A DNA stretch of 64,000 nt. Source: Candidula unifasciata (taxonomy: Eukaryota > Mollusca > Gastropoda > Stylommatophora > Geomitridae). The stretch covers positions 16,001 to 80,000 of the forward strand of contig CAJHNH020006968.1 in NCBI GenBank assembly GCA_905116865.2. The letters are read 5' to 3'. Positions 55,074 to 64,000 of this stretch are shown here, one piece after another (the first letter of the stretch is position 1; every line of letters begins with the position of its first letter). The notes under the pieces were generated by a model, which saw nothing but the letters and a program-made list of their open reading frames with translations, was not told the origin of the DNA and made no database searches. The position numbers were made by a program, and so were the translations under genes.

Positions 55074-55300
55074 AAAAGGACCTGTTTCCACGCCTTTCAG
55101 ACGTATTGGGTATATAGAGCTAGATATATATTTTATAGACCAAACTGTACTTTGTGAGTTATGTGGTCGGCATTACCCCGGCCGCCTTTACTTTCCGGGA
55201 CTGCACCTGGTACCCACTCAAGGATGGGTCCGGCCCCCGTCAGGAACCGAACCCACGACCTTCCGATCCGCAGGCGAGCGTCTAGCCGCCAGACCACACA
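55074..55300 (-). mobile_element. SINE1 copy
   Basis: GGACCTGTTTCCACGCCTTT, GGGACTGCACCTGGTACCCA and the head CAGGCGAGCGTCTAGCCGCC in reverse. Confidence 0.88.
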
Positions 55301-55690
55301 AATTATTAGTCAAACAAATTTCAAAGAAATAAGCTTCTTTAAGAAAACAGCAGCACCTGTGCAATTACAGCGCCACTGGGCGGGGGGGGGGGGGGGGGTT
55401 GAAATGAAATGTTCTGCAACGGGTGCCACCTGACCTTGCTACGCCACTGCAAACAAAAACCTTAAATGAGTGTCCATGGGAAGTCAAGTCGCCGGTGTGA
55501 TATTGGCTGCGTCATTCATCAATGAGTGTAGCTTAACTTCTTAAGTACCAGAAAATGTATAAGTTAACAAAATAAAGAATAAAACTATGAGTAAAAATAG
55601 TGAATTCATTACTATCAAAGTGGCACTGTCCGCTGAGATAGCCAGCAATAGGAGCGTCACATTTTTTTAGAATGTTCGGACCGAAAAAAG
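55301..55690. other. No gene; G run and a SINE1-like scrap
   Basis: G17 run at about 55382. GGAAGTCAAGTCGCCGGTGT at 55479 resembles the middle of SINE1. Confidence 0.4.
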
Positions 55691-55706
55691 AAAAAAAATA
55701 GATCTC

Positions 55707-55752
55707 ATCATAATATAACATAACATAATATAACATAACATAACATAACCAA
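55707..55752. repeat. (AACAT)n short tandem repeat
   Basis: ATAACATAACATAATATAAC pattern, about nine units. Confidence 0.85.
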
Positions 55753-55850
55753 TGACCCGTTAGCGTCATGGAGTTGGAAGGCACGAGCACATAAAACCCG
55801 CAACCTTTCTGTGTCTTCAGCTTGTTGAACAAGTGTCTATGTTAACTTGT

Positions 55851-56662
55851 CGGCGTCTTTGGCCTGGGCGTTGCGAACACGCTTGGTAATGTCGGATGTC
55901 GGGTTCGATCCCAGCTGCAGACTGTGTGTCTTGCTTTGATTTCAAAAGTGGTACTGAGAGTTGACCGTTCACAGCAATGGCACATTTCTTCTTCTTCTTC
56001 TTCTTTCTTCTTCTTCTTCTTCTTCTTCTTCTTCTTCTCTTCCACTTCTTGTACTCTCATCGTAAGTGTTCGGGGGGGGGGGGGGGGGTGGGGGGCGGAT
56101 ATAACGTTTGTTGATGAGCTTTGTCAAGAGCACTATTAAGATTGCTGTTCATTTCTGTAAGGCTATTCTTAATGCCATTACTCAATATTTTCCGAGGTCT
56201 TCCACTCGCTCTATACCCGTTGTAACTTTTTAGTGTGGCTCGCTGTGGCAGATAGTACCAGGGCATTCTTGTTAGGTGTCCAAACCACTTTATTTGTTGT
56301 TCTTAGATGACCTGTAAGACTGGCTTTATTCCTAGCATTCGTCTGATTTCATGAGTTTCGTATTCTGTCTTTACTTCAAACTCCCGCAGCTCTTCTAAGG
56401 CATTTCATCTCTGTTGTCACAATTTTACGTTTATTAGAGGTTGTAAGTATCCACGCTTGGCACTGATAGCATAGTGTTGGCCACAAAATAGTTCTGATCA
56501 GATTTACTTTTCTACTCCGGAGCAGCTGTTTGTGTGTCAACAGGGGAAATAGTTGCCCCAATGATGGCAAACTACTGAACGTAACATTTGTTTAGAAAAA
56601 TCACAACAGCCAAAAATAATTTTGGTTCACCAACGTTCTGTAAAAGACACGCAACTAACTTA
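55851..56662 (+). mobile_element. SINE2 copy split by a LINE insertion
   Basis: Left part GGCCTGGGCGTTGCGAACAC to ACAGCAATGGCACA (55851-55984). Right part AATGATGGCAAACTACTGAA to CACGCAACTAACTT (56563-56662). The AATGGCA/AATGATGGCA words at both edges look like an imperfect target duplication. Confidence 0.8.
55985..56562 (-). mobile_element. LINE 3' fragment with (GAA)n tail inserted in SINE2
   Basis: The tail is the CTTCTTCTT run at 55985-56041. In reverse: MPWYYLPQRATLKSYNGYRA, SGRPRKILSNGIKNSLTEMN and LLTHKQLLRSRKVNLIRTIL. Sister copy of 10187-10905, without that copy's 129-bp insertion. A G run of 17 or so lies in the 3' UTR. Confidence 0.85.
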
Positions 56663-56819
56663 AGTTGGTAGCTTTCACTCTTTACAGTTTCTGTATGAGT
56701 GGTGAATGCATGTAGCGAACGCTCCTTTTCTCACTATGTTTGAGAAGTAAGTCGAGTGACGTATGTGCAATAAATACTAAAAAGTAACACTAAATAGTAA
56801 AACATATTAGGTAATCGTC

Positions 56820-57066
56820 GGCGTCCGTGGCTTAGGCTTTGGTACCGCGATCGAAACCCACTCTTGGCTGCGCGGATTTTTATCATGGTATGGACGTCAC
56901 AGGTCGACCCATCCTAAAATGGATACTAGTATGGTCCTGGGGAAGTAAAGACGGCCGTCATAATGCTGACCACATTATCCACCCAGTGCCTATTGGTCAG
57001 TAAAAATATGGGACGCTCTTCCCATATGCTCGTTAAGCCTAAAGGCGTGAAAACGGGATCTTCACT
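56820..57066 (+). mobile_element. SINE1 copy, diverged head
   Basis: GGCGTCCGTGGCTTAGGCTT (the head is closer to SINE2), body GTAAAGACGGCCGTCATAAT and GCTGACCACATTATCCACCC, tail AAGGCGTGAAAACGGGATCT. It may be a chimera of a SINE2 head and SINE1 body. Confidence 0.7.
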
Positions 57067-57585
57067 TTTTTACTTTTTTTTTTTTTTTTGCATTAGGAAG
57101 TGTGAGAAAAGATTATAGTTGTGATATGCACGCCGCGCCACTGGGAAAGACCAAATCTCATGACTTTATATGCAGTTCTGACATTTTCTGTCTGTGAAGA
57201 GAATGCGTGTTTACAAGGGACAGGGCAAGGTGATATTTGATTTTTTTACTTGACTAGTTTGTATCCATAAAGTTTTATTTGACTTTTCTCTGCTAACCTG
57301 ACCGTGACTTTCAACTTAGCGCTTGACTCATTTATAGTTGCACAAATCTTCGAGAAAACAGTGACCTTGTAGATAACCTTAGAAAGACAGAGATAGATAA
57401 ATGGTTGCGTTTTCCAGAACTTTTCGTCAGTTTTTGCCCCATACTTTTTAAAATATTTATTTGTCGTCTGCATGGGAAGTGCATCTGGGGCAGTGCGGAA
57501 GAGGGCGCTGGCGGAAGAGGGCGCTGGTGTCAGTTCGCAGTCGTTAGGAAGCTCGATGGACAGTAGATCTTTGAATCTACGCAAA
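57067..57585. other. No gene called; unrecognised minus-strand frame
   Basis: A minus open frame at 57246-57580 encodes 111 residues (KDLLSIELPNDCELTPAPSS and KYFKKYGAKTDEKFWKTQPF) without recognisable domain or start. Its upstream end runs into the SINE1 tail. GCGGAAGAGGGCGCTG is duplicated in tandem at 57495-57525. Confidence 0.35.
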
Positions 57586-57856
57586 AGTAAAAGACCCGTT
57601 TCCACATCTTCGGGCGTTTTGTGCATATAGGGCTATTCCTATATTTTATAGACCAATCGGCACTTGGTGGATGATGTGGTCAGCGTCACACTGATCGTCT
57701 TTACTTCCCAAGACTGCACCTAGTACCCACTCCAGGCTGGGTCGACCTGGGAGGTAAGGTTATTTTTTGATAAAAATGCCGACACCGTCTGGACCCGAAC
57801 CCACGACGTTCAGATACGCATGCGAGCCTCGAGCCGCTACATCTCGACAGCTGCCA
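57586..57856 (-). mobile_element. SINE1 copy
   Basis: AGTAAAAGACCCGTTTCCAC, CTGGGTCGACCTGGGAGGTA and the head in reverse, GCGAGCCTCGAGCCGCTACA. Confidence 0.88.
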
Positions 57857-58389
57857 TCCATTGAATCTGCGTGCTGAGGAACACCTAGGAAAGGGTTATT
57901 CAACTGGCAGCCCGCGGAGACCAAGCAAGTGGCTCGCGAATGAATGCCAGATGTATTGTGTAATTGATTTGTCTTTGCTGTGACCGTGATGATCCTCATT
58001 GTGAAGATTTTGACCCAGATAGTAAACTTAGCTGAATGGCCCTGACCACGATAGTGGCACTGGATGTGTGGACTGTAAGAAAGAAAATTGCTGTGCCCTC
58101 TTCACAACGAAGGTTGGCTAAAATGTACCACGTACATGTTCCCCTGTGGAGTTTCTTCTTATTGTACGTGGCTAGCCCACAAGACAACTAGGAAAAGCTG
58201 GTGACTATCGGGAAAGACCTTTTGACACCTATGGAAAGACAGTCCACCCGGTATCGACGGGGGGGGGGGGGGGGGGGGGGATAAACTGACATCTGGAGAC
58301 AGATGTCGACTGTGGACCGGGTAGATCACCCCTAACACAGTATAATACCTCTGATTTCGCAAACCAATATAAAAGCATGCCCCCAGGGT
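57857..58389. other. No gene; LINE scrap, dispersed module and G run
   Basis: CCTCTTCACAACGAAGGTTGG at about 58097 resembles the LINE 3' end of 1363. GTACATGTTCCCCTGTGGAG at 58132 matches 62018. A G run of about 21 lies at 58260-58280. Confidence 0.5.
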
Positions 58390-61300
58390 CCATCGAAAGA
58401 GGGGGAGAATGATGGACCCAATCAACTTGATACAAACGATAACGACCCTGCTAGCCCTCCAAGTTTTGCCCAACGTTCGGGTTGGCTCTGTACATGCGGA
58501 AAAAGCTTCACGGGGTTGCATGGTCTAAGAACTCATGCCGGAAGGATGAAATGCGAGGGTGCTCCATGCAGTAAGCGCCGTCGCAAAACTGCTATTCCTG
58601 TGGCAGTTTCTGAGTCGTTAGGAAACGACGGGCAGGGTGTACCCCACTCGCCTGGAGAGGCCAATGACGTTGACTGCGGAGGCTCACGTTTTGATGACTC
58701 CTGAGGAAGTGCGTTCCAAGATCAGATTTCCACCTGCGAGCGATAAGGTGTCGGTGCAAGTTAGAAGGTACATTATGTCAGAAACTAATTCATGATTTAA
58801 AAAACAAGACGTTAGGTGACAAGCTTACACAGTTTGGTAATTTAATATACGAGCACTGTTCCCGCGAGTTCGGGACAGTCGAAAAGGCGCCGCCGGGCGT
58901 CAAGCAGAATATAAGCAGGAGACAGAGGGACATTCTGAAGTGCCGGGCAGACAAGAATGCATTAGGAAAACGGTTCAAAGCCGCTACAGGCAGCGAACGG
59001 GAGGGGCTGCGTGAAGTCTGGTTGCATCTAAGAAACAGACACAGTGCCCTCTGTCGCGCGGAGCGTTTCTGTAACAACAGTCGGAAAACCAAAAGGGAGC
59101 GAGAGAAATTCTTTATGGACCCGTTTCAGTTTGCCCGAGGTCTATTCGAGCAACCGAAGTCTGGGACTCTGGTTGTGAGTAAAGAGGAGCTCGAGTCACA
59201 TTTACGCAAAATGTTATCTGACAAAAAGAGGACTGAGCCTCTCAATAACAGTCCGAAGATCCTTAGCGGCCTTAAGCAGCCTGAGTTGCCGAAGGTATCA
59301 TTTAAAGTGAGGAAGTTGTGAAAAGAGCCAGCGGCAAGTCTGCTCCAGGTCAGAATGGTGTTCCGTACGTTCTTTACAAGCGTTGTCCGAAAGTCCTACG
59401 AATGTTTCACGGCTTGTTGAGACAAGCGTGGAGCCGAAAACACATATGTCCGGAGTGGCAACAGGCCTAGATTCCCAAAGAGCAGGACTCGAAGAGTCTT
59501 TCCCAGTTCAAGCCTATCTCGCTGTTGAATGTTGAGGGCAAAATATTCTTCTCGGTCATGGCTCGCCGGCTCACACAGTATCTGATGGCGAACAAGTACA
59601 TCGATACAAGTGTTCAAAAAGGTGGAATCCCGGGCGTCCCTGTGTGCCTTGAACACGCGACCATGATTTGGAAGTCTATCCAGAGAGCCAAGCATGAGAG
59701 AACCGAATTGCACGTTATATGGTTGGACCTCGCCAACGCCTATAGAGCAGTTCCCCATAGGCCAATGTGGCAGGCCCTTCGCATGTTTCACCTACCGACA
59801 AGATCAACGAAACGATTGAGCAATATTTCTCTACGTACGCTTTGCGCTTCTCTACCTCGACGTTTACCACGAGATGGACTGAGCTCCAAGTTGGGATAGC
59901 TATGGGATGTACGATCTCACTAATACTGTTCGTCATGGCCATGCAGGTCATGTTAGACGGGGCGGCCGGCTACGGACAGGGTCTTCAAAGTGGGGATCAC
60001 TGGATGTCTCCACTACGTGCATTTATGGATGACACGACTATAAACACGGGCAGCGAGGAATCTGCCCGCACGATTCTAAAAAGATTGGACGCGGTGGTCC
60101 AATGGAGCGGTATACAATTCAAACCGCAGAAGTCGAGGAGTCTGTCATTCCTAAAATGTAAGGTAGCGGCAACCAGTTTTACGGTGGCAAGGAATAAAAT
60201 TCCCACGGTTCTAGAGGAACCGGTGAAGAGCCTTGGTCGCGTTTACGATTCGAAGTTATCTGATAGAGCGGAGGTCCGGCGAATACACGAGTCACTGGCT
60301 ACAGGCCTGCTCGCGATCGAACGTAGCAGGCTGATCGGGAAGTTCAAGGTCTGGTGTCTGCAATTCATGTTGATTCCAAAGCTCCTCTGGCCGCTGTTAG
60401 TCTATGAAGTGACAATGACTGCAGTGGAGACGATGGAGAAAAAATCAACAAATCCATAAGAAAGTGGATTGGTGCACCGCCTTGTCTGACTGACGTGGCT
60501 CTGTATTGTAAGCAGGCTAAGCTGGTACTCCCGTTGAAATCGATAACCAAGAGTTTAAAGTCGGCAAAGTAAGACTCGCCATGCTCTTGCGCGAGTCTTC
60601 AGACCCAAATGTCATCGCTGTCCAGCCCGCTCTAAAGACTGTTCTGAAATGGAAGGTCCTATGTGCGATTGAATCTGCCCAGAATGCACTAAGATTGAGG
60701 GAAATTATGGGATACACTCAAACCGACCGTCGAGGCCTAGGTCACGAGAAAGTCAGTTGGTGGTCCAAAGCCACAACCATGGTGATACAACAAATTAGGG
60801 ACAACGAAAACAAGGTTAGGGTTCAGAAAGCAGCCCAACAGTCGCAGCAGGGCCATTGGGTTAGCCTGGAGAGCGCATTGCTAAGAGTACTCACATGGGG
60901 TGAGATCTGGCGAATGACCCCGCTGCGACTGAGCTTCATCGTTCGTTCGGCCTATGATGTATTACCGTCTGGTGTAAACATAGTCAAGTGGAGTGCGACT
61001 AACGACCTGTCATGCCCGCTGCCCAGAGCGAAACAGACGTTAGAACACGTACTGTCCGCATGCAGAAAAGCCCTAGGTCAAGGCAGATATACTTGGTGCC
61101 ACAACAATGTGCTAAAAGAGTTGGCAGCCATTGTGGACTAAGCTAGGATGAGGGCCAATGCGAGGGCCAGTCCTACCGTCGTCCCCATACGCTTCCTCAA
61201 GGCTGGGCAGATTCACAAAGATAGACTCAACAACGTCGCATACGCTCCATCTATGCTAGACTTTGCGAGGGACTGGTTACTGGTCGTTGACCTGCCTGGC

Positions 61301-61640
61301 CATGAAAGGTACCCTGAGTTAATCCGGAAGACCAGCCTGCGACCTGACATAGTTCTCCACTCTGCGGAGAAACGTCAGCTCATCATGATTGAGCTGACCG
61401 TGCCGTATGAGTCGCGAATGGACGAAAGCCATATGTATACGCTCGAGAAATACAGTGACTTAGCCGTCGAAGTAGGCGCAAGAAGTCTCGTTTCCACTTC
61501 ACTTTACAATGTGATTAAAGAACTAGGCTTACGAGGTAATGAACGCAAACGGACACTTAAACAGCTGGGCGAGGTTGCTGAGAGGGCCTCGAGCTGGCTC
61601 TGGACACAACGAAACAACGTAGGGGACGGGCCTCGCTGAG
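58390..61640 (+). mobile_element. R2-type non-LTR retrotransposon (ZnF-RT-CCHC-RLE), broken
   Basis: Order seen: an N-terminal zinc finger at 58485-58555 (CTCGKSFTGLHGLRTHAGRM then KC); a basic segment (59022-59320) ending SFKVRKL; RT from about 59330 with SGKSAPGQNGVPYVLYKRCP, FKPISLLNVEGKIFFSVMAR, LHVIWLDLANAYRAVPHRPM (motif A), IAMGCTISLILFVMAMQVML and AFMDDTTINTG (FMDD intact, about 60022); a thumb-like part; CPLPRAKQTLEHVLSAC (zinc knuckle, about 61013); and RPDIVLHSAEKRQLIMIELT then VPYE (restriction-like endonuclease, about 61340-61410). Known biology: RLE-bearing LINEs are often site-specific. Stops at about 58702, 59467 and 61139 and frameshifts near 59320, 59790, 60455 and 60550 inactivate it. 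5' end uncertain. Confidence 0.88.
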
Positions 61641-62347
61641 CTGGTCCGAGTGTCTAGTGGAAAAGAATGTCTTATCCCTCAAAGTCCATCGTGTCCGAAT
61701 TGTCTGCCAGTGTCCCTCTGCCACCTGCTAACAAAGTCCAACATGTGTCCTGTAAATCAGTCGTAAGCTTGCCACTCGGTCGTCCAGGAATGCAGACTGC
61801 TTTAATTATGCTACCGCAACGACTTCTTATCTCACAGTACCTTTTGCAAATCACCAATTCGTCTTGTTCCTGTCCGAATAACATCCGGTAATTCGCGCAG
61901 CAGGGGAAACCAACCCTGAGCTTCATGAACTCAGGTGGGCCCACTCTCAGAAAATGTCTGGGCCGAAACATTTGTCGACGAGAGATTACTTCTACTGATG
62001 ATTGGTAGACCCCTGCTGTACATGCTTCCCTGTGGAGTTTCTTCTTACCACTGTTGTCTTTGGGAATACTACCTGGTGAGGCGCCAGCCTCTCCTACGGT
62101 GTGACTCTCGTACTATTGTCCGAAAACCACGAGAACGATTTTTTTTAAACCGGGGAGCAAACGGTAGTACTCCATGATCATGAAATTGTTAACCGCATTC
62201 ACTAACCTATAAACCCCGGAGCCGCATCTAAGGAAAAGGCAGTGAATAGCACGAAGGGAAGACGACAGAAAGAGAGGATAGTTCCAGAAAAGGATTAAAA
62301 CAGTTAACTGATCTCAGATATTAGCCATTTTAGTTTCGGCATGTTAT
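61641..62347. other. Probable 3' flank of the R2-type element; no gene
   Basis: No poly(A) or simple tail found directly after 61640. A dispersed module at 62000-62047 matches 40936-40980. Confidence 0.4.
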
Positions 62348-62535
62348 AAGTAAAGGTAAAGATGCCTTTTCACACCATAGGCGCATCGGGCATCTGCAAG
62401 AGCTCTCATATTTGTACAGACCAATCGGCACTAGTTGGGTAATGTGGTCAGCATTACGCCGGCCGTCTTTACTTCAATAGGACATCCATCCTGGTATCCA
62501 TTTTAGGCTGGATCGACCTGCGACGCCCCATACCA
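62348..62535 (-). mobile_element. SINE1 copy, head diverged
   Basis: AAGTAAAGGTAAAGATGCCT, CCAATCGGCACTAGTTGGGT and AGGCTGGATCGACCTGCGAC. The tRNA part is missing. Confidence 0.75.
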
Positions 62536-62779
62536 ATTTTTTTTTTAAATAAATGCTTAGTAACCTAGGTACAACTGGCAAACATATTTTTTTTTAAAGA
62601 AAACGAGAAAACAAATGACAAAAGTCAGTCTAAATATAGTGCACAGGCCATGAGCAGGACAAGAACACAGACTTGATCCCTAATTCTTGTGATCGTATGG
62701 ATGGGGAGTCATGACTGCCTATACATGTCGGCAATGGTACATGATGAAATTATTCAGTCACTACTTCATTACTACACAT
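62536..62779. other. No gene recognised
   Basis: Short spacer. Nothing identified. Confidence 0.35.
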
Positions 62780-63065
62780 AGTTTGAACATTGAGGAAAAC
62801 TAGCTCATAAACAGCATCTGTTCCCAAAATCTGGGGTATTTTGGCCATGATAAACTTCATGGTGGCTTGGAGAGAAGGGTGATGGAAGGTGCAGTTTTTG
62901 GAAGACAAGACAGGGTTTGACGTCCGCAAAGGTGGATACAAGACGTTGAAGATGCACTACACATGAAAGCACATAGGGCTGGAGAATTGGCTAGAGAAAT
63001 AGATATCTGCGGCCGTGCCGTGAAAAGAGCGACGTTATTTAAAGGCCATGCTGACAGATGAACTG
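62780..63065 (+). mobile_element. LINE C-terminal fragment
   Basis: Encodes HGGLERRVMEGAVFGRQDR, then RPQRWIQDVEDALHMKAHRA and GELAREIDICGRAVKRATLF, with one stop. Related to the 22240 and 38218 family. Confidence 0.65.
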
Positions 63066-63369
63066 ACTAGCTACACATCCGCCTTAGTCTGTTGGCATCC
63101 TAGCGTTGTAACACCAATAGTGACCCCCCGCCCCACCCCATTTCAAAATTGACATCTGTAAATGAGATGAGTTCTTTGTTGGGAAAAAGCTAACCTCGAT
63201 GCGCCCCATTTAGAAATACCTAAAAAAAAATGTTGTGTGTGTTTATTGGAAGGAAATGCTACAGAAAGATTATTAGAATACAGTGATCTAATAAAACAAG
63301 AAATACTAATATTTGAAAAGATCTTAATATCGAGTAGAATCGTCTCAGAAATCGTAATACTTTGAACAT
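63066..63369. other. No gene recognised
   Basis: Short C run at 63125 and A run at 63221. Nothing else. Confidence 0.35.
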
Positions 63370-63590
63370 ATCATGTGTGGCAATGGCTGGGAAAGAACGG
63401 TAACGGGAGGGCAAGACATGGTACTTGGCAAAATAGGCAGGGTAGACCAGTCCGAAAGTTAGCACAATACACAAGACACGTCTTGGGGAGGAAACGGAAA
63501 CTGCGCGAGCCGGGGGGGGGGGCGGGGAAACCGAGTGTTCAGATGAGACTGATGGGAGAGCCTTTCTGGAAAAGACCTGCTACATGATGA
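63370..63590 (+). mobile_element. LINE 3' end leading into GATGAT tail
   Basis: WQWLGKNGNGRARHGTWQNR, QGRPVRKLAQYTRHVLGRKR and MRLMGEPFWKRPAT, a diverged form of the GRPARRW ... RATSC ... RPAT terminus. A run of about nine G lies inside. Confidence 0.6.
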
Positions 63591-63763
63591 TGATGTTGTT
63601 GTTGATGAGGATGTTGATGATAATGATGTTGATGATGTTGATGATGATGATGATGTTGATGATGATGATGATGTTGATGATGTTGATGATGGTGGTAATG
63701 ATGATGATGATGTTGCTGTTGATGGTGTTGATGATAATTTTGTTGATGGTGATGATGATGATA

Positions 63764-63853
<90 letters not shown>

Positions 63854-63866
63854 TTGATGATAAGGG
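63583..63866. repeat. (GATGAT)n microsatellite with GTTGAT blocks
   Basis: Imperfect left half, then about 30 perfect GAT triplets. It starts directly at the end of the LINE fragment, so it probably grew from the LINE tail. Confidence 0.95.
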
Positions 63867-64000
63867 TTTATATTCGAGTGATAGAAAAGGTACAGTCTGG
63901 AACGTGTAGGTTTCTTTCGCCGTAGGTATCTGTGATTGTATGGCTGAGCGTATGAATTAGCTCCCTCTACAGAACAGGCCCCCACGAACTCTCGCCTACC
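63867..64000. other. No gene recognised
   Basis: Nothing identified at the window end. Confidence 0.35.

Noticed and set aside
63539..63985. His-rich frame on the minus strand
   Set aside because: Translation of the GATGAT microsatellite.

Overview
The window looks like animal nuclear DNA, most likely from a mollusc and probably a gastropod. The animal assignment rests on one spliced host gene with GT-AG introns in matching phases, very large introns, many 5'-truncated non-LTR retrotransposons, tRNA-derived SINEs, long microsatellites and minisatellites, and no operon-like coding. The mollusc/gastropod part is inference from the general look of the SINEs, not from a search.

Only one host gene is well supported. 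It runs on the + strand, with exons at about 8809-9180 (ATG at 9059), 14178-14611 and 47778-48098, and continues beyond the window. The phases agree at both junctions. The 292 residues read so far begin with a signal peptide. They also carry Gly-Lys-Arg, Lys-Arg, Arg-Lys-Lys-Arg and Gly-Lys-Lys motifs, the layout of a secreted precursor cut by prohormone convertases. The last of these motifs is created only by joining exons 2 and 3. I do not recognise the family. A TATA-like box, a CRE-like box and a distal perfect CRE palindrome lie upstream.

Everything else is repeat or retroelement. 0-8.7 kb holds a 67-bp satellite, a nested SINE and LINE scraps. Intron 1 (9.2-14.2 kb) holds a 27-bp minisatellite, three LINE fragments and a SINE that ends 18 bp before exon 2. 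Intron 2 (14.6-47.8 kb) holds compound microsatellites, minisatellites of 42, 21 and 42 bp, LINE reverse transcriptase and RNase H fragments, and many SINE copies. After exon 3 (48.1-64 kb) come a 13-bp and a 51-bp array, nested SINE insertions, a poly(C) tract of about 100 bp, and a 3.2-kb R2-type retrotransposon with zinc finger, reverse transcriptase (FMDD), zinc knuckle and restriction-like endonuclease, broken by several frameshifts.

Four abundant interspersed families are named here for convenience. SINE1 is a tRNA-derived element of about 260 bp whose tail reads AGTAAAGGACC in reverse. SINE2 is tRNA-derived, about 235 bp. SINE3 is tRNA-derived with a body of about 300 bp. REP4 is a 200-300 bp repeat with a (GAA)n end. 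Several insertions keep target-site duplications, so some nesting can be ordered in time. Long open frames over the minisatellites come from unit lengths divisible by three and are not treated as genes.
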